Part shown: piece after piece, positions 35,799 through 38,539 of the stretch
How the letters are laid out: each line of letters starts with the position of its first letter
Position numbering within the stretch: the stretch's first letter is position 1
Assembly (NCBI RefSeq): GCF_016907995.1
Contig: NZ_JAFBDA010000030.1
Span: forward strand, 1-38,539
Reading direction: 5' to 3'
Length of the DNA: 38,539 nt
Origin: Clostridium sardiniense
GTDB lineage: Bacteria > Bacillota > Clostridia > Clostridiales > Clostridiaceae
Program-made: the position numbers and the translations under genes
The notes under the pieces: model-generated
What the model saw: the letters and a program-made list of their open reading frames with translations, nothing else
The model's database searches: none
What the model was told of the DNA's origin: nothing

Positions 35799-37151
35799 TT
35801 ATTTTAATTTAGCTTCTAATTCAGCTTTTAAATCTTCAAATCCTGGTTTTCCAAGTAAAGCAAACATATTCTTCTTGTATGCTTCAACACCTGGTTGGTT
35901 GAATGGATTTACACCTAAAAGATATCCACTAATTCCACATGCTTTTTCAAAGAAGTAAACTAATTGTCCAAAGTAGTATGGAGTTAATTCTGGTACATTA
36001 ACTACCATGTTTGGAACTCCACCATCATTATGTGCTAATAAAGTTCCTTGGAAAGCTTTTTGGTTTACAAAGTTCATATCTTTTCCAGCTAAGAAGTTTA
36101 ATCCATCTATATTATCTTCTGTAGCTTCTATTATAACTGATTCTTCAGCTTTATCTACATTTATAACAGTTTCAAAAAGATCTCTTCTTCCTTCTTGGAT
36201 ATATTGTCCCATTGAGTGAAGGTCAGTTGAGAAATCAACAGCTGCTGGGAATATTCCCTTGTTGTCTTTTCCTTCTGACTCTCCGTATAATTGCTTCCAC
36301 CATTCGTTGAAGTAGTGAAGTGATGGTTCGTAGTTTACTAAGATTTCTATAGTTTTTCCTTTGTTATATAAAGCATTTCTTACTGCTGCATATTTGTAAC
36401 AGTCATTTTCTTTAACTGAAGGATTTGAGTAAGTTTCTCTTGCATCTGCTGCACCCTTCATCATTTCTTCTATATTAACTCCAGCTGCTGCTATTGGAAG
36501 TAATCCAACCGCTGTTAAAACTGAGAATCTTCCTCCAACATCATCAGGAATTACGTAAGTTTCGTATCCCTCTGCATCTGCTAATGTCTTAAGAGCTCCC
36601 TTTGAAGCATCAGTTGTTGCGTATATTCTCTTTTTAGCTTCTTCTTTTCCATATTTCTTTTCAAGAAGATCTTTAAATATTCTAAATGCTATTGCAGGTT
36701 CAGTTGTAGTGCCTGATTTTGATATTACGTTAACTGAAATATCCTTTCCTTCTATAGCCTTTAATAATTGATTCATGTATGTTGCACTTATGTTATTACC
36801 TACGTAGAATATTTGTGGAGCTTTTCTATCTTCTTTTGATAATACATTATAGAAGTTATTTGTAAGCATTTCTATAGCTGCTCTAGCTCCTAAGTATGAT
36901 CCACCTATTCCTATTACTATAAGAACATCTGAAGTTTCTTGAATTCTCTTTGCTGCTTCTTGGATTCTTGTAAATTCTACTTTATCATAATTTACAGGTA
37001 GGTCAATCCAACCTAAGAAGTCATTTCCTGCACCAGTTCCTTCATGTAATTTTTTATGTGCTGATTGTACTAAATCCCCCATAAAATCAATTTCATCCAT
37101 GTTTAGATATGGAGCTACTTTAGATAAGTCTAATGATAGTCCTTTAGTCAT
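35799..37151 (-). CDS. pgi: glucose-6-phosphate isomerase
   Basis: A 450-residue phosphoglucose isomerase that converts glucose-6-phosphate to fructose-6-phosphate in glycolysis. Motifs: [15 protein letters not shown] (near 80), [16 protein letters not shown] (near 143-158), the signature [19 protein letters not shown] (about 200-218), [13 protein letters not shown], and the C-terminal [16 protein letters not shown] with the catalytic Lys. The length (450) is the short form common in Firmicutes. AGGAGGACGCG precedes the ATG by 8 nt. Operon with the DUF188 gene. A weak promoter-like pair (TTATAA-17-TAATAT) and the inverted repeat at 37235-37278 lie upstream, so the control region is not settled. 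Confidence 0.97.
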   Translation of the reverse strand: MTKGLSLDLSKVAPYLNMDEIDFMGDLVQSAHKKLHEGTGAGNDFLGWIDLPVNYDKVEFTRIQEAAKRIQETSDVLIVIGIGGSYLGARAAIEMLTNNFYNVLSKEDRKAPQIFYVGNNISATYMNQLLKAIEGKDISVNVISKSGTTTEPAIAFRIFKDLLEKKYGKEEAKKRIYATTDASKGALKTLADAEGYETYVIPDDVGGRFSVLTAVGLLPIAAAGVNIEEMMKGAADARETYSNPSVKENDCYKYAAVRNALYNKGKTIEILVNYEPSLHYFNEWWKQLYGESEGKDNKGIFPAAVDFSTDLHSMGQYIQEGRRDLFETVINVDKAEESVIIEATEDNIDGLNFLAGKDMNFVNQKAFQGTLLAHNDGGVPNMVVNVPELTPYYFGQLVYFFEKACGISGYLLGVNPFNQPGVEAYKKNMFALLGKPGFEDLKAELEAKLK

Positions 37152-37234
37152 AATCGCGTCCTCCTTAATTTTGTGTGATTATTCTTAACATAACTTTATA
37201 TTATGCGCTACACACTATATTTATAACCGATAGC

Positions 37235-37278
37235 TCATTTTCATTAAAAAAATCTCTAAACTTCATTAATGAAAATGA
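37235..37278. repeat. 13-bp inverted repeat between pgi and the phosphatase gene
   Basis: TCATTTTCATTAA (37235-37247) and its exact complement (37266-37278), 18-nt spacer. It has no clear T-tract use and sits about 85 bp before the pgi start codon. It could be a hairpin in the pgi leader or a two-half operator. The rest of 37279-37549 is AT-rich with no gene. Confidence 0.5.
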
Positions 37279-37549
37279 TATCCTTCTTTATTTTACTACA
37301 TATCGTTTTCTTATAAAAGCGGAATATTAACAATTTGTTTCATGTAAACATTTAAATATTTTATATAATTTTAGTTAATATTATACTTATATTACAGTTA
37401 TTTTATTATATATAACTCAATACTTATATCATTCATTTAATTGTAAAATTTTGTTCATACCCTGTTAATTGATTTAATTACAAATAAGAAATAAACTGTA
37501 ATTGTTTGCAATAATATTTAATTACTTTACAAAAGAGAGGAAGTTTTAC

Positions 37550-38413
37550 ATGAATAAGACCAAAATACAAGGGATAATCCTATCATTAATCATCGGAATT
37601 GGTGTAGGTACTGGAGGGACTCTAATCTATGAAAACGAGAAGCATTCTAATGAGATAGCACAAGTTGAAGCAAAGTACGAAAATAATGATACTAAAGCTT
37701 TAGTTCAACAAAATGTTCTAGCTACTCTATGGCAACAAAACTCTGGAGAAGTAAAGGCATTAAGATATGAAGCTTATAACTCTGGAATGAACTATATAGA
37801 TAAATTAGTCAAAGAAAAGACTGATAAACCTTATGCTGTTACTCTAGATATAGATGAAACTATTATAGATAACTCTCCTCATGCAGGATATGAAATAAAA
37901 CATAATGAATTATATTCAAAAGAAAACTTTGGTGAATGGGTTCAAAAGGCAGATGCAAAAGCTATTGATGGCGCAAAAGAATTTACTGACTACGCTAAAA
38001 GTAAAGGTTTTGAGGTTTTCTACGTATCAAATAGAAGCGAAGATAAAGAACTTGATGCCACAATAAAGAATATGAAAAAATTAGGCTTTGTAAATTCTGA
38101 TAAAGAACATATACTTTTAAAAACAGATACTAGCAATAAAGACGCTAGATGGAATAAAATCAAAGAAAAATATAATCTTGCAATATATTGTGGAGATAAT
38201 TTAGGTGATTTCCCTAATGGATATGATAAAAAGAGTAACGAAGAAAGACGTGCCATAGTAGAAAAAGAAAAAAAATTCTTTGGAACTAAATACATAGTAC
38301 TTCCAAATCCAACTTATGGTGACTTTGAAAATGCAGTATACAATTATGATTTTAAAATGTCTCCAAGTGATAAGATGAAGGCAAGGTTAGAAAGTATTAA
38401 TTCATTTAAATAA
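37550..38413 (+). CDS. e(P4)-type HAD acid phosphatase / 5'-nucleotidase
   Basis: A 287-residue class C acid phosphatase of the e(P4) family (HAD superfamily). The catalytic DxD is VTLDIDETIIDNSP (Asp100, Asp102), followed by the family's VFYVSNRSED, the Lys of LLKTDTSNKDARW, and GDNLGDF for metal binding. Family members hydrolyse nucleotides and phosphate esters outside the membrane. The N-terminus has a hydrophobic segment (about 7-27, GIILSLIIGIGVGTGGTLIY) but no lipobox Cys, so it is probably anchored or secreted by a signal peptide and is not a lipoprotein. The frame extends 16 codons upstream, but GAGAGGA 9 nt before the ATG at 37550 decides the start. Single gene with a terminator after it. 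Confidence 0.92.
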   Translation: MNKTKIQGIILSLIIGIGVGTGGTLIYENEKHSNEIAQVEAKYENNDTKALVQQNVLATLWQQNSGEVKALRYEAYNSGMNYIDKLVKEKTDKPYAVTLDIDETIIDNSPHAGYEIKHNELYSKENFGEWVQKADAKAIDGAKEFTDYAKSKGFEVFYVSNRSEDKELDATIKNMKKLGFVNSDKEHILLKTDTSNKDARWNKIKEKYNLAIYCGDNLGDFPNGYDKKSNEERRAIVEKEKKFFGTKYIVLPNPTYGDFENAVYNYDFKMSPSDKMKARLESINSFK

Positions 38414-38417
38414 TAAA

Positions 38418-38445
38418 AAAGGAGCTATATAACTATAGCTCCTTT
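38418..38445 (+). terminator. terminator of the phosphatase gene
   Basis: AAAGGAGCTATA (38418-38429) pairs with TATAGCTCCTTT (38434-38445), 4-nt loop, immediately after the stop codon. The T-tract is only three Ts. Confidence 0.75.
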
Positions 38446-38457
38446 CAGTCTGTAGAC

Positions 38458-38491
38458 AAAAGGACTTTTTCACAAAAGAAAAAGTCCTTTT
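38458..38491. terminator. 13-bp stem hairpin, second copy of the dispersed repeat
   Basis: Arms 38458-38470 and 38479-38491 (AAAAGGACTTTTT and complement), 8-nt loop, then AATATTTTATATA. Same plan as 18346-18379, including CTGT upstream and the same 13 bases after the stem. It could be a backup terminator for the phosphatase gene. Confidence 0.65.
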
Positions 38492-38539
38492 AATATTTTA
38501 TATATTTAATTCTGAAATTGAACAATCTAAGATTTGCAT

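Overview
The window reads as low-GC clostridial chromosome, most likely Clostridium sensu stricto. The signs are an AT-rich background, AGGAGG/GAGGTG ribosome sites, frequent TTG starts, CCA-encoding tRNA genes, a T-box ahead of gltX, and GlnRS beside GluRS. The species is not fixed by what I can see; a C. perfringens-like organism is plausible.

Layout. The left edge is the very start of a 16S rRNA gene on the minus strand, with its leader, boxA and a strong promoter (140-168). After an AT-rich spacer come an MgtC-family gene and a small cupin gene. Positions 2442-5127 look like a decayed element integrated in a tRNA-Arg gene: 39 bp of the tRNA 3' part is repeated exactly at both ends. Inside are one intact secreted-protein gene, a frameshifted membrane protein, a zinc-ribbon gene broken by a stop, and no integrase. 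Next is a minus-strand array of 20 tRNA genes (5386-7274), partly built by tandem duplication and carrying internal promoters.

7490-18278 is mostly housekeeping: rph-rdgB-yfcE, two lineage-specific genes (a helical 547-residue protein and an anchored solute-binding-like protein), pcrA-ligA-small membrane protein, and a lipoprotein. 18515-20776 is a merR-MATE efflux pair; the MATE promoter has the 19-bp spacer and dyad typical of MerR-activated promoters.

The most interesting part is 21858-25205. A promoter, a roughly 275-nt leader with a seven-codon leader ORF, a terminator and mutually exclusive complementary segments precede a three-gene operon. The operon encodes a MutS2-like ATPase without the Smr nuclease and without most of the clamp region, a Qnr-like pentapeptide-repeat protein, and an AAC(3)-family acetyltransferase. 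I infer a translation-sensing attenuator controlling a stress or drug-response operon.

25323-38413 holds a PflX-like radical SAM gene, a Mn-type superoxide dismutase, a polysaccharide deacetylase lipoprotein, convergent glnS and T-box-controlled gltX, a candidate ~89-nt small RNA with two C-rich loops (31999-32087), an RsuA-type pseudouridine synthase, a large triple-tyrosine-motif repeat protein with two promoters and a 17-bp palindrome, pgi with a DUF188 gene, and an e(P4)-type HAD phosphatase.
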